A stretch of 12,055 nt of DNA, from contig JANBQC010000673.1 in NCBI GenBank assembly GCA_027576995.1, positions 2,208 through 14,262 of the forward strand, written 5' to 3'. Numbering within the stretch: the first letter of the stretch is position 1; each line of letters starts with the position of its first letter. Shown piece by piece: positions 1 to 7,960 of the stretch. This stretch comes from Dimargaris cristalligena. Its lineage: Eukaryota; Kickxellomycota; Dimargaritomycetes; Dimargaritales; Dimargaritaceae. The notes below the pieces were generated by a model. It was given only the letters and a program-made list of their open reading frames with translations, was not told the DNA's origin and made no database searches. The translations under genes and the position numbers were made by a program.

Positions 1-98
1 TACATATATGTAATCGCGTTAGCATCTCTTTCTTTTTATGGAGGGGGGAGAGGAGGGAACATACTTGAATAAAAATGGCTGAGGGGCTACAAAAAAAT

Positions 99-128
99 TA
101 TAAATATTTCTTCTTTTCTTTTCTCTTT
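99..128 (+). promoter_or_regulatory. TATA box and pyrimidine-rich leader of the bZIP gene
   Basis: TATAAATA lies at 99-106 and is followed by an almost pure pyrimidine stretch to 128. The ATG is at 157, about 50 bases past the TATA box, so a start site near 130 would give a very short leader. This is a common core-promoter layout in fungi. No CCAAT box was seen in the short upstream sequence available. Confidence 0.5.
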
Positions 129-156
129 ATAATATATTTCTTCTTATTTAATATAA

Positions 157-1155
157 ATGCAATCTACTGATAATCTTAACAATAGAAGTGATCGTATCTT
201 ATTAACTTCTAGTAATAGTAGTTCTAGCAGTAGTATGTCCTCATCTGGAAAACCAATGTCAATATCTTCTATTATCACTACTCCCCCTCCTTTATTCTCA
301 TCATCTCATAAATTATATCACAAGGAAGTATTAGAACGTAGAGCTTCTGCTCCAATTCATCCTTATAATTATTCACTAAGAAATCAAAATCCTTTGTTTC
401 GTTCCCCACCTACTACGCCTGAAACTAAATTGTGGGAGTTGTCTAGACCAACGTCTCCATCATCTTCTATATCCTCATCATCACCCAAGAGATCTTCTTA
501 TTTGCATCAACATCAAGACTATTTCTTGCAAAAATATCAATCAGAGATGCATCATGCTCATTTAATAATAAATAGAGATGATGAAGATGAAGTGATGGAA
601 AGTCAAGAGGGTGAGCATCCTCCTTTAACACTACAGGAGCGTCGATTAAGGAACAAAGCAGCTTCAGCTAAATACCGTCAAAAGAAGAATCAACAACAAA
701 ATGAAATGAGATTAATGATCAATAGATTATCTGAACAAAATGCTGTTTTAGAACGTCAATTACAAGAAGTACGTCTTGAAAATGAAAGATTAAAGGCAAC
801 TACAGATAGGCTTAGAGGGAAAATAGTAGCGAAAAAAATGTTTAAAAAATGGATTGGAAGACGGTCAGTAGTAGATAATAACACATCATATACTTCACCT
901 AATAATGATAATGATAATGATAATCAGCAGCAACTAAGTTATCCTACTATTGTGTCTAACACTACTCATGCAAAGCATCATCACTGCACATATCTTAACC
1001 TATCTTCGACAAATTGCATAAAAAATCATAATAGTCATGAATACAGTTCATCATCTATGAGCAGTGATAGTGATAATGATGGCCATATTAGTGCAATTAT
1101 CGCTACTCTTTCTAGCGACCAAGATGAAAATGACGAGTTAGAAAGTTTAAGTTAA
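157..1155 (+). CDS. bZIP transcription factor, ATF4/CYS-3-like basic region
   Basis: Predicted nuclear DNA-binding regulator of 332 residues, complete and intronless. The basic region carries the bZIP signature N-x7-R (N166 to R174, NKAASAKYR) followed by QKK. Nine residues later a heptad series begins: M184, L191, L198, V205, L212, L219, giving a dimerising coiled coil. The NKAASAKYRQKK stretch resembles ATF4 and Neurospora CYS-3 more than classic Gcn4, so a nutrient or sulfur role is possible but not shown. A Lys/Arg-rich block follows the zipper (222-237). The flanks are low-complexity: Ser-rich 18-30 and 102-114, acidic 141-153, Asn/Asp-rich after 244, Ser/Asp-rich tail. RRAS at 61-64 fits a PKA or 14-3-3 site, and Ser/Thr-Pro pairs occur at 83, 87, 100 and 109. 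The ATG at 157 has A at -3. Codon use is AT-rich (about 20% GC3 around the zipper), unlike the later genes. The bZIP call is firm; the target pathway is unknown. Confidence 0.9.
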   Translation: MQSTDNLNNRSDRILLTSSNSSSSSSMSSSGKPMSISSIITTPPPLFSSSHKLYHKEVLERRASAPIHPYNYSLRNQNPLFRSPPTTPETKLWELSRPTSPSSSISSSSPKRSSYLHQHQDYFLQKYQSEMHHAHLIINRDDEDEVMESQEGEHPPLTLQERRLRNKAASAKYRQKKNQQQNEMRLMINRLSEQNAVLERQLQEVRLENERLKATTDRLRGKIVAKKMFKKWIGRRSVVDNNTSYTSPNNDNDNDNQQQLSYPTIVSNTTHAKHHHCTYLNLSSTNCIKNHNSHEYSSSSMSSDSDNDGHISAIIATLSSDQDENDELESLS

Positions 1156-1181
1156 AGCCGCCTCATTTAGCATGTTTATAA

Positions 1182-1226
1182 TTTTTTCTTTTTTTTTTTT
1201 TATTATTTTATTTTATTTTTTTTTTT
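1182..1226 (+). repeat. T-rich homopolymer tract
   Basis: About 45 bases made almost only of T with single A or C interruptions, starting 26 bases past the bZIP stop codon. It could serve as a 3' processing or termination zone for that gene. No AATAAA was seen between the stop codon and the tract. It abuts the G-run directly. Confidence 0.8.
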
Positions 1227-1259
1227 GGGGGGGGGGGGGTGGGGGGGGAGGGCGGGCGG
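1227..1259 (+). repeat. G-run with G-quadruplex potential
   Basis: The tract reads G13, T, G8, A, G3, C, G3, C, G2. It holds more than four runs of three or more G with one-base spacers, which satisfies the usual G-quadruplex pattern on the plus strand. It directly follows the T-rich run and marks a change in base composition. Such a tract is prone to polymerase slippage, so its exact length may be unreliable. Confidence 0.8.
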
Positions 1260-1369
1260 TAAATAGAATATACATGACTGGATGATTCACCTCAGGAAAT
1301 CAGCGAGTCCCTCGGTAATCGTTTCATTATTAACGATGGGCGTAAACGTTGTATATAAAATGCAACTCG

Positions 1370-1415
1370 GCCAATGGTCACGCCTTAAGTTATAATAGCC
1401 CCCCCGTCCATTGGC
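1370..1415. repeat. Inverted repeat made of two CCAAT words
   Basis: GCCAATGG at 1370-1377 is the exact reverse complement of CCATTGGC at 1408-1415, with a 30-base spacer. Each arm contains a CCAAT pentamer, one per strand. TATATAAA sits at 1352-1359. Read on the minus strand, the order is CCAAT (1414-1410) then a TATA-like word about 50 bases on, which would point back towards the bZIP 3' end. Function is unproven. Confidence 0.4.
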
Positions 1416-1991
1416 TGGCTGAGGATGAGAGGGGTGGTGTTAGCGTCTTGTTACCCCGAAATCGGCGCAAGGACCCCATATCAAGTGAGGCTATGCCGAC
1501 CCCGCGAGCCTGACGATATTCATAACCGATTTTACACTGCTCCAATTTTAAGTACAATAGCCTGTGCTGGTTAATAAGAGAGGGGACAGTGAGTCTGTAA
1601 TAGCATTTGTTTCGGTTTTACCATGGCATAGATTTGGCCGAGTTTTTCTTCTAAATATTACAAACCCTTGGACCTTTTATATTTTAAATGGCGATTAAAT
1701 TGACGAAAATAGGACTTTGCAAAAATGGGGATATAAATGACTTGTGGATCGAATGCTGGGAGTCTCTGGCCGTCAGTCTCTATAGTAGCCGGGGCGGATT
1801 TTAAGAATATACCATTGGGGGATAAGTAGGTGTGCATCAGAGGCGATCTTCGGGTAATTCAAATTGGCCGACGAATCGTTATGATATATGGCAACGGTGC
1901 CGATGGCCCTCTAGGATGATCGGGCATGCCATATACCTTTTCCCCCTCGCTTCCGCCACCCCATTGCCTCTGTGATTAAACGAGAATTTAC

Positions 1992-2030
1992 TTATCCCCC
2001 CTTTATAAAAATAAATAAAGGTAAGGATAA
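1992..2030 (+). repeat. Two-segment hairpin
   Basis: The outer arm TTATCC (1992-1997) pairs with GGATAA (2025-2030). The inner arm CCTTTAT (2000-2006) pairs with ATAAAGG (2015-2021). A small asymmetric internal loop separates them and the apical loop has eight A/T bases. No gene adjoins it. It may be chance in AT-rich sequence or a relic of a repeat. Confidence 0.35.
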
Positions 2031-4614
2031 AAAAAAACCAAAATTAAGAGACTGTCATCAAATAGCGATGCCCCTATTTTGAATCCACCATCAAATGGCC
2101 GATTTTTTTGTTAGGACTGACCCGGTCGAATGAGAGATTCGATCATCATCGCCTCGGGTAAATCTCGGATCCACTTACTCGAGTTAATGTAGGAAATATT
2201 GAAGGTAAAGATTGGCCCTCCGTCGAATTCTGTGAGCGATGCGATCTTAGTTTACTGTAGCTGTCAAGTTGTTCAAAAGAGGGCGAGGAGGGGGGTTGTC
2301 TACAAGCAGTACGTAGTTAGGGTGGCTTGAAATACGGAATTGGATTTGAGGGTGGTTAAACCAGTGTGATCGGTCATTTCCGTATCTAGAATCATTGGTT
2401 TCGACAGTCAGGTTAGCGATTAGGGCGTCCGGGAATGACAGGCTATGGAAAACACCCTCGTTAAACTGGCCAAATCACTCCGAATCTTGCCGCATGCGTC
2501 CGCTATGAGTAGGCCGTGCCGACCCTTGGGCGCTACTGAGCGGCTCTGGCTTGACGGCGTTAGACCCTAGGATGCGAGTAGTATGGAGGTGTTGTCGCCC
2601 TTCTGGTATAATCCGACGTTTTTGCGGCCGGTGCCCGTCTGATAGTAATGGGGATAGCCATCGGATTGAGAAAGATGATTGAATTGATGCCCCAACTATA
2701 GTGTGGCGGACTGAATACGCGTTGGAATACATAAGAGGATTTCCATTATCGGATAAATAGTAGGTACTTGCCAAAAGGGGTTATTGAGTATTCCTTTTAA
2801 AGAATAAACCCACCCCTTTTTTGACAGCATCCATATACATATATATCCAAATGGTCTATCAAAATTACAAGTTGGACTGGCACCTTCGGGGACGAAATAG
2901 ATCAAGGAAAACGGGGCGCAATTTGATTAATCAATGTCGCCGTATCTTTTTTGAAGTGAGCACCAATTGCACCCTTTACTGATCATAACGGCTCATCCAT
3001 AGTGCGCCAGTATGAAAAGCCTGTGGTATACATGGACTTGAGACATGAATCGTCAGTGGAAGTGGATGGTCACGGTGGGCTAATCGGCTCTACGGAGTGC
3101 GGATATCCTTCAGACTGGGCGGAAATTATGATAGATCGAATCGCTCGATGGTCAGTACTGGCATCTCTATCTTGTCAAATAAGCTGCCATAAAATCAATT
3201 TGGATACGTGAAATTCGGTTTGCTGACGGTCTGCAAGTCGATATATTTAAGACATTATCATTCGACTATTGGTCGGCCAATAATCGACCTCCAACGGAAT
3301 AGAGAGGCCAGTCATACCGTAGTGGTTGCAACTCAAGTACCTCCGTTATCGACGGATCTTGGGATTCGTTTAGTTTTGTTTTCGAAGTGGAAAGGGATAT
3401 GCTTTAACTAAAGTAAGACTCAGTACGAAACGCCAACCATATGGTTGTGATTGGGTAGACAAATCTCGACATCACCGTCACAGCCCACCTTCGGTAGAAG
3501 TTAGACAGGACAGCCACCCGTAAACGGGTTTCGGAAGAATTGCAGGTATTCCGCTCATCATCGCCTTATTTAGTTGGAGGATGAATCATTGAAGGGCCGG
3601 GAGGTCAACGGGTCTTTATACTCAAACGCCTTGGTCACTTGGACTTATGGGAGACTCTCTTCTACCTTGCGTTCATTCTCAGTCTAAGAAATAGCCGAAG
3701 ACGGCTTTTTCCCACATTCCGTCGTGGTCGATTTTTTCTATTATATACAAAAAAAAACCTGGCCAGTTGATTAAGGATGTGGGAGAAGTTCATCCAAGCT
3801 GTATAACGAAAAATCCATTAGATTCGGCTAATATTACTAGTTAAAAATACATTTCCCACATATTTTCCCATACACGTATAATGTAAACCTTTATATGGCT
3901 GGGCCGAATTTCACCCATGTTGTTTCGAGCGTGTCGCATTCCTGAACCCACTTTTTTTGTTTAGCGTCACTTTCGTTTGTTATCTATTCAACTTATTCGG
4001 TTTAATTTTTTTGCTTAGGGCTGGGCTAGTAGTACCCACTGACGACAACGAATCGCGGACTTCCGACGGTCGTCCGCGCTCCACAATGTCCTATTAGTTT
4101 TTACCGGACTAGCCAAGGTCGTTTTTGGAACCCGTCCATTGAGATCCATTGTTGGTCTTGGGAGGTCGTATTTCTGCTTCGTCGAGCCAGCCTTTGCCTT
4201 GGTATTGGCTGGTTCAGACTCTCTACTTATCCTGTACCATGGTGAATCAGCTAATCATTTTTATACCCATTTTATCAAATTTATATATCCCACACATAAA
4301 AACCACTTGAAGAGAACTATACAATCGATAATTTTTAGCCATTTTATCCTATATTAGTTGGCATGTCCACTTACTTGATATAGTCAACTATAATTAACGA
4401 GTATTTACGGGCTGTCGAATATTTTCATCCCGGCTCAAGTAAATAAGTATTTAAAGATCATTGTGTTGAATCTTATAATGGTGTTGTAAAGATACAGTAA
4501 ACTACCTCGTCGCTTATGGTTTATCGCATGGGTCTAGATTTTCCTAGTTTGCCCGCATTTATATCTCTATACATAACCACTAGGGTGCAAATTGTTAGGC
4601 CATAGTACCAATAG

Positions 4615-4638
4615 ATAATATTTATTAGTAAATATTAT
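4615..4638. repeat. Perfect 10-bp inverted repeat
   Basis: ATAATATTTA (4615-4624) and TAAATATTAT (4629-4638) are exact reverse complements around the 4-base loop TTAG. A CCAAT pentamer lies just upstream at 4608-4612. It is about 320 bases before the AIRIM-family start codon, so it could be a regulatory palindrome. The stem is all A/T. Confidence 0.5.
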
Positions 4639-4723
4639 TCAATGATTAGATTAGACAGGGCTTGGCCAGCACGGTATGTCGCATAGTTCTTTGCCCTCGA
4701 AATACTATTCAAGTCGCTGGCTG

Positions 4724-4900
4724 CCAATTAATGACCACCGTCCAACAAGGTGGATTTCCCCTACCTGTTGCGCACATGGCCGACTGTGAATTCGTCTATG
4801 GGAATGTCCTTGCCTTTTCAATACCTTTTCCCTTAGCCCTCGGGCTCCTATATTCTTGAAAACTCTTCTATTTCGTTTTTATTTATTTTTTACCTTCACC
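4724..4900 (+). promoter_or_regulatory. Probable promoter of the AIRIM-family gene
   Basis: CCAAT lies at 4724-4728, a weak TATA-like word (TATATT) at 4849-4854, and a pyrimidine-rich stretch at 4861-4900 just before the gene. The order and spacing suit a fungal promoter, but the TATA word is not canonical, so the assignment is tentative. Confidence 0.35.
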
Positions 4901-4953
4901 AGTTGTATATAGCTCCGCCACTTTATAGACCCTTCATTCCCGCCTCGTTAATC

Positions 4954-5661
4954 ATGCCTGCCGCTGAAGATGCAACGAAGCGTAAGGTGCGCCAGAACCT
5001 CAAACACATGCTAGCCAACCACTCCAAATGGCAAACCCTCTGCCAAACCGGCCTCACGTTTGCCACCGCGGCCGTCAATGCCCGAATTGAATCCACCTAT
5101 CCCCGCATTCCCACCCAATGGCCCCCTAGCCTAGAGGTGTTTCCTGATTTGGCCGCGCAGTACGAGGCCCAGACGACTGAAGTGGCGTACGCCCAACTCC
5201 AGGCCCTCGATCATATCATGGCACGTCTCGAAGGAGTAGTCACCGATTTAAAAGCTAACCTGGCTTCCATCGAGTCGGCCGCCCATTCTTTACCACCACC
5301 GCCGTCCAGTAGTGGTAGTAATGGCCTTCCCGAAACGCCGAAGCCCATCGCCTCATCTCAGACAACCCCGGGCGAATATCTCAGCACTCACGCGGCCGTC
5401 CCTTTGCTAGCCTATTTTCGGATCATGCCCCTGGAACAATGGATCCCGCATGTCCGCCACTATGTATCTTTGCATTCGACAGATTTACAAACCCGGAAAG
5501 AAATACTCAAAAGTATTAGTCAAGTGGCTACCCGGTCAACCGGAACAACTTTATTGTCGGCTTGGTTAAATGGCATTGATCTTGACCCCATTATTTTAAC
5601 TGATTTTCGGGAACTTGTCGAATTTGAATTACAACTGCCATCGAACGGTCGTGTTCCCTGA
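4954..5661 (+). CDS. C1orf109/AIRIM (CK2S) family, AFG2-interacting ribosome maturation factor
   Basis: A 235-residue, mainly helical soluble protein with no membrane segment. I place it in the C1orf109/AIRIM family (about 200 residues in humans) because landmarks occur in the same order: an N-terminal helix with Trp26, the FPDL motif at 63-66, a helix with the pattern LDHIMARLEGVV (85-96), a variable Pro/Ser linker (114-139), then a helix with HY (169-170) and an RKEILKSI segment (181-188), ending with a Trp (204) and an Asp-rich helix. Human AIRIM binds the AAA ATPases SPATA5 and SPATA5L1 with CINP and helps 60S subunit maturation; the same job here is inferred. I chose ATG 4954 (A at -3) because the frame extends upstream only to a TTG at 4903. 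GC3 falls from about 66% at the 5' end to about 32% at the 3' end. The family call rests on remembered motif order, not an alignment. Confidence 0.62.
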   Translation: MPAAEDATKRKVRQNLKHMLANHSKWQTLCQTGLTFATAAVNARIESTYPRIPTQWPPSLEVFPDLAAQYEAQTTEVAYAQLQALDHIMARLEGVVTDLKANLASIESAAHSLPPPPSSSGSNGLPETPKPIASSQTTPGEYLSTHAAVPLLAYFRIMPLEQWIPHVRHYVSLHSTDLQTRKEILKSISQVATRSTGTTLLSAWLNGIDLDPIILTDFRELVEFELQLPSNGRVP

Positions 5662-6792
5662 TCACCTAAACTGACTATTTACTACCAAATTAATAAGAAA
5701 CCTATATTTGTGCAATAACCTCCCCAGACAGCTCCATACTAGCATTCTACCTGTCGGTATGGCATTTATATGGCTTTCTTATATGTCGGAAACTATTCAT
5801 GGAATGAATGAAACATAAACTTCCATTTATTAAGTTTTCAGACCATTGCCCCGCCGTAAATGAATGCCATAACCAACCACCAGCTATCATAATAATCGAG
5901 TTGGGCTCTCATTTATATTTTCTATTCCCCCAAATCCCAACCCGGCATTTCCTTTTGTTTCTGATTGTTAATTTAAAGTATTATCAACTCTTGCTGACGA
6001 ACGTGTATTATTTTATACCAAACATATGGTGGCATTGGTCCAAAAACCGGAAACCTGGGTTATTTTAACCCCAACCAGCACACATGTTGTTACGGTGGAC
6101 CATTTGAATAATATATCAGAGTCCACCCAGACAGACTTCCTATGAATACAGCATTGGGTATTGCATTAACAGGGACATATCAATAGGGATATAAGTTGTA
6201 TTCTTAATATGTTGGCATTATTGTGTAGGTTACTAATTAGGTTTAGTCATGTACGGGTTTATTGGGTAGGATGAAAGCTATAATCAAGATAAGAGTGATA
6301 TCCCAAGTATAGGATGATATAATCAGAGATATGGAGTCAGCGGGGTGTGGGAAATGAATTTCTAACACGTTTTACCAATACAGCCTTCATCTAAATCCTT
6401 CTACAATTTAATCGAATCCCTTCTATTAAAATCAGTGTTAGTCATACTCAATCCATTGGTTCCGCCCTATTTTATCGACGCCATTTAATTTAAATACGCG
6501 AGGGTGAGTTGTATCAACCGATTCATACCTTACTTTGAAACTATATGTTCGGAGTAAAGTTGTCGTTGGAGCATAATCATGAGTTGCCGACTGGAAAATA
6601 CCAACGGCAATCCCGATGACAAAATATGAGCACCATTTGGGCATTCCATAGTCAATGGGCGATATGGGATGTGTGTGAATGGGCAGGGGCGCAAGAATAC
6701 ACAAAGATATAGCCGATTTCTGACCTGGTCTCCACCCGTGGATCCATGAATATTCCCTGGTGACCAACTAATTTCTGGCGAGTAGCCTCCAT
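5662..6792. other. Intergenic region between convergent genes
   Basis: This 1.1 kb separates the 3' ends of the AIRIM-family gene and the minus-strand gene. It is AT-rich with no convincing gene. Open frames of 86 codons (5808-6068, plus) and 109 codons (6438-6767, minus) lack domains. The minus frame starts at TTG and has one hydrophobic stretch (around WCSYFVIGIAVGIFQSA), so a missed exon of the neighbouring gene cannot be fully excluded. No clear poly(A) signals were identified for either gene. Confidence 0.5.
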
Positions 6793-7356
6793 TTACGAGT
6801 CTAGGCCCCTACCCATGTAGTTTGGCCCCATATTGGGGCCATTTTCGCCGTCTTCGCTATCGATTTCCTCATCGCGCGAATAGTTAATAAGGCGAGGTCC
6901 GGGTGCTTTAATAGACGGGGCCAGGTGTTTGAGAACATTGAACGTTTTGAGGCCAACTGGCAAACCTTCGCCCTGGTCGGGTCTCCAGCCTGCCACTTCA
7001 CCCCGCTCTTTTCGGTCTCCATATCGGTTCTCATTATAAGAAAATAATTGTTGGCGGCGTGAACGGTCATCGTACTCAAATCCATTGTTGATTAATTCCT
7101 GAGTATAGAGGTCTTTGCCGTGCTGGTAGTCGGCTTGAAACTGACGGAGCATTCGCGGGGGCGAGAGGGAATGTAGAGTAGAGAAAATTGTGGATAGTGG
7201 GGTATTGAAAGAAGACGGGGGCGTAGGGTCTATAGTGGGAGGAGGTAGAACTGTGTTATGAGGGTAATGCTGCGTCGGCACTTGCATAAACGCCGCCAGG
7301 ATCGGCCCTACCAAACTGGCCAAAACGAATATCAACCCGGAAACGGCGATTGTCAT
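6793..7356 (-). CDS. Secreted or membrane-anchored protein of unknown family, acidic C-terminus
   Basis: A 187-residue protein I do not recognise. Residues 3-23 are strongly hydrophobic (signal peptide or signal anchor), with no Lys or Arg before them and a possible cleavage site after Ala21. Next comes a Pro/Thr/Ser-rich stretch (27-68), then a charged, probably helical middle (69-127) containing ADYQHGKDLY and an Arg-rich SRRQQ. The tail is Gly/Asp/Glu-rich (161-187). There is no Cys, so no disulfide-rich effector fold, and no second membrane segment. The ATG at 7356 has A at -3 and is the natural start, just before the hydrophobic segment. Codon use resembles the AIRIM-family gene rather than the bZIP gene, which supports a real gene. 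Placement at the endoplasmic reticulum, in secretion or at the mitochondrial membrane is inferred only from the N-terminus. The promoter lies at 7516-7593, minus strand. Directly after the stop, an in-frame ATG opens 46 more codons. Confidence 0.6.
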   Translation of the reverse strand: MTIAVSGLIFVLASLVGPILAAFMQVPTQHYPHNTVLPPPTIDPTPPSSFNTPLSTIFSTLHSLSPPRMLRQFQADYQHGKDLYTQELINNGFEYDDRSRRQQLFSYNENRYGDRKERGEVAGWRPDQGEGLPVGLKTFNVLKHLAPSIKAPGPRLINYSRDEEIDSEDGENGPNMGPNYMGRGLDS

Positions 7357-7515
7357 TGTGGAATCTTAAGTGAGTTAGAGAAGAAAAGGACAGCAGAGAA
7401 ATAGGCGTACGGTTAAAGTCCACCACAGAAAAATTATGCAGTGTCAACGAGTAAAAGCAGTGGACACCTGGCCTAGTCAAAGAACGGTCGGTTAAGAGTG
7501 GCGTGGTAGTAGGGG

Positions 7516-7593
7516 TTATATAGTAAAAATAACAGATGTGCGGGAGTCACTGAGTGAGGACGAAAAACATAGTTAAAGGGGGGATGCGATTGG
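7516..7593 (-). promoter_or_regulatory. CCAAT and TATA boxes of the minus-strand gene
   Basis: Read on the minus strand, CCAAT is at 7593-7589 and TATATAA at 7522-7516, about 67 bases apart and roughly 160 bases before the ATG at 7356. This is a classic core-promoter order and supports transcription of the 187-residue gene. Confidence 0.55.
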
Positions 7594-7791
7594 AAAGTGA
7601 TAAATGGGTAAAGTGAGAGGAAGGTGTACTAGTAGATGTTTGATAGTATTCGTCTCTAGTTTCCCCTATGTAATGGAGTTCCTATATGCAATATGGTGAA
7701 CCCGGACTGGACTGGGCCGTGGGCCTGGCTCGGGGATGGGGCAGCATCCTCTAGGGACATTGCAGTTAGCGGAAGGTATTGCAACCCTCAG

Positions 7792-7960
7792 AGGGGGCGG
7801 ACAACCCTGAGTCAGGATGACCCCTCATCTCAACCAATGAGAACGCTCCATCTAACCCCCTCACTATAGCGGCCCCCTCCGAACAAGCAGCGAACGGCAG
7901 TCACTCTACCCAGATACCAGAGATATAGATATAAAAGAAGTAGCGACTCGCATACTCAAA
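7792..7960 (+). promoter_or_regulatory. Plus-strand promoter with Gcn4/AP-1 palindrome and no obvious gene
   Basis: In order there is a GC box GGGGGCGG (7793-7800), which includes the stress-element word AGGGG (7792-7796). Next come the palindrome CCTGAGTCAGG (7806-7816) containing the Gcn4/AP-1 core TGAGTCA, CCAAT (7834-7838) and TATAAAAG (7930-7937). CAACCCT occurs twice, 20 bases apart, near the palindrome. A start site near 7960 is expected. The first ATG downstream (7970) opens only three codons. It is divergent to the minus-strand gene's promoter, so the span 7357-7960 may be a bidirectional control region. Confidence 0.5.

Larger units (their letters stand above)
1260..4860. other. Gene-free 3.6 kb region with ordinary CpG content
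   Basis: No reading frame here has a recognisable domain or convincing codon bias. The longest open frames are 65-99 codons, lie on both strands, partly overlap, and look like chance. GC is moderate and CpG is frequent, unlike the right end of the window. I see scattered TATA-like and CCAAT-like words, two short hairpins and short A or C runs, but no tRNA, terminal repeats or target-site duplications. It may be long intergenic sequence or repeats too decayed to recognise. Confidence 0.55.

Noticed and set aside
75..170. Upstream ATG opening a 31-codon frame that overlaps the bZIP start
   Set aside because: It begins upstream of the likely TATA box (99-106), so it is probably not in the transcript.
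2123..2144. tRNA-like T-arm word around GGTCGAATGAGAGATTCGATC
   Set aside because: It forms only a short hairpin; no acceptor, D or anticodon arms at tRNA spacing. No tRNA was found elsewhere by eye.
2475..2905. Two overlapping minus-strand open frames
   Set aside because: No domain, no codon bias, overlapping in different frames; they look like chance ORFs.
3002..3411. Two adjacent plus-strand frames of 67-69 codons
   Set aside because: Different frames, no recognisable motif or coding bias. A decayed gene cannot be excluded but is unsupported.
4662..4859. Plus-strand frame of 65 codons just before the AIRIM-family gene
   Set aside because: TTG start, no domain, and it lies in the expected promoter region.
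4903..4953. 17-codon upstream extension of the AIRIM-family frame
   Set aside because: It would need a TTG start; the ATG at 4954 has good context and suits the family's N-terminus.
6438..6767. Minus-strand frame of 109 codons with one hydrophobic segment
   Set aside because: TTG start, AT-rich codons, no family and no clear splice acceptor linking it to the 187-residue gene.
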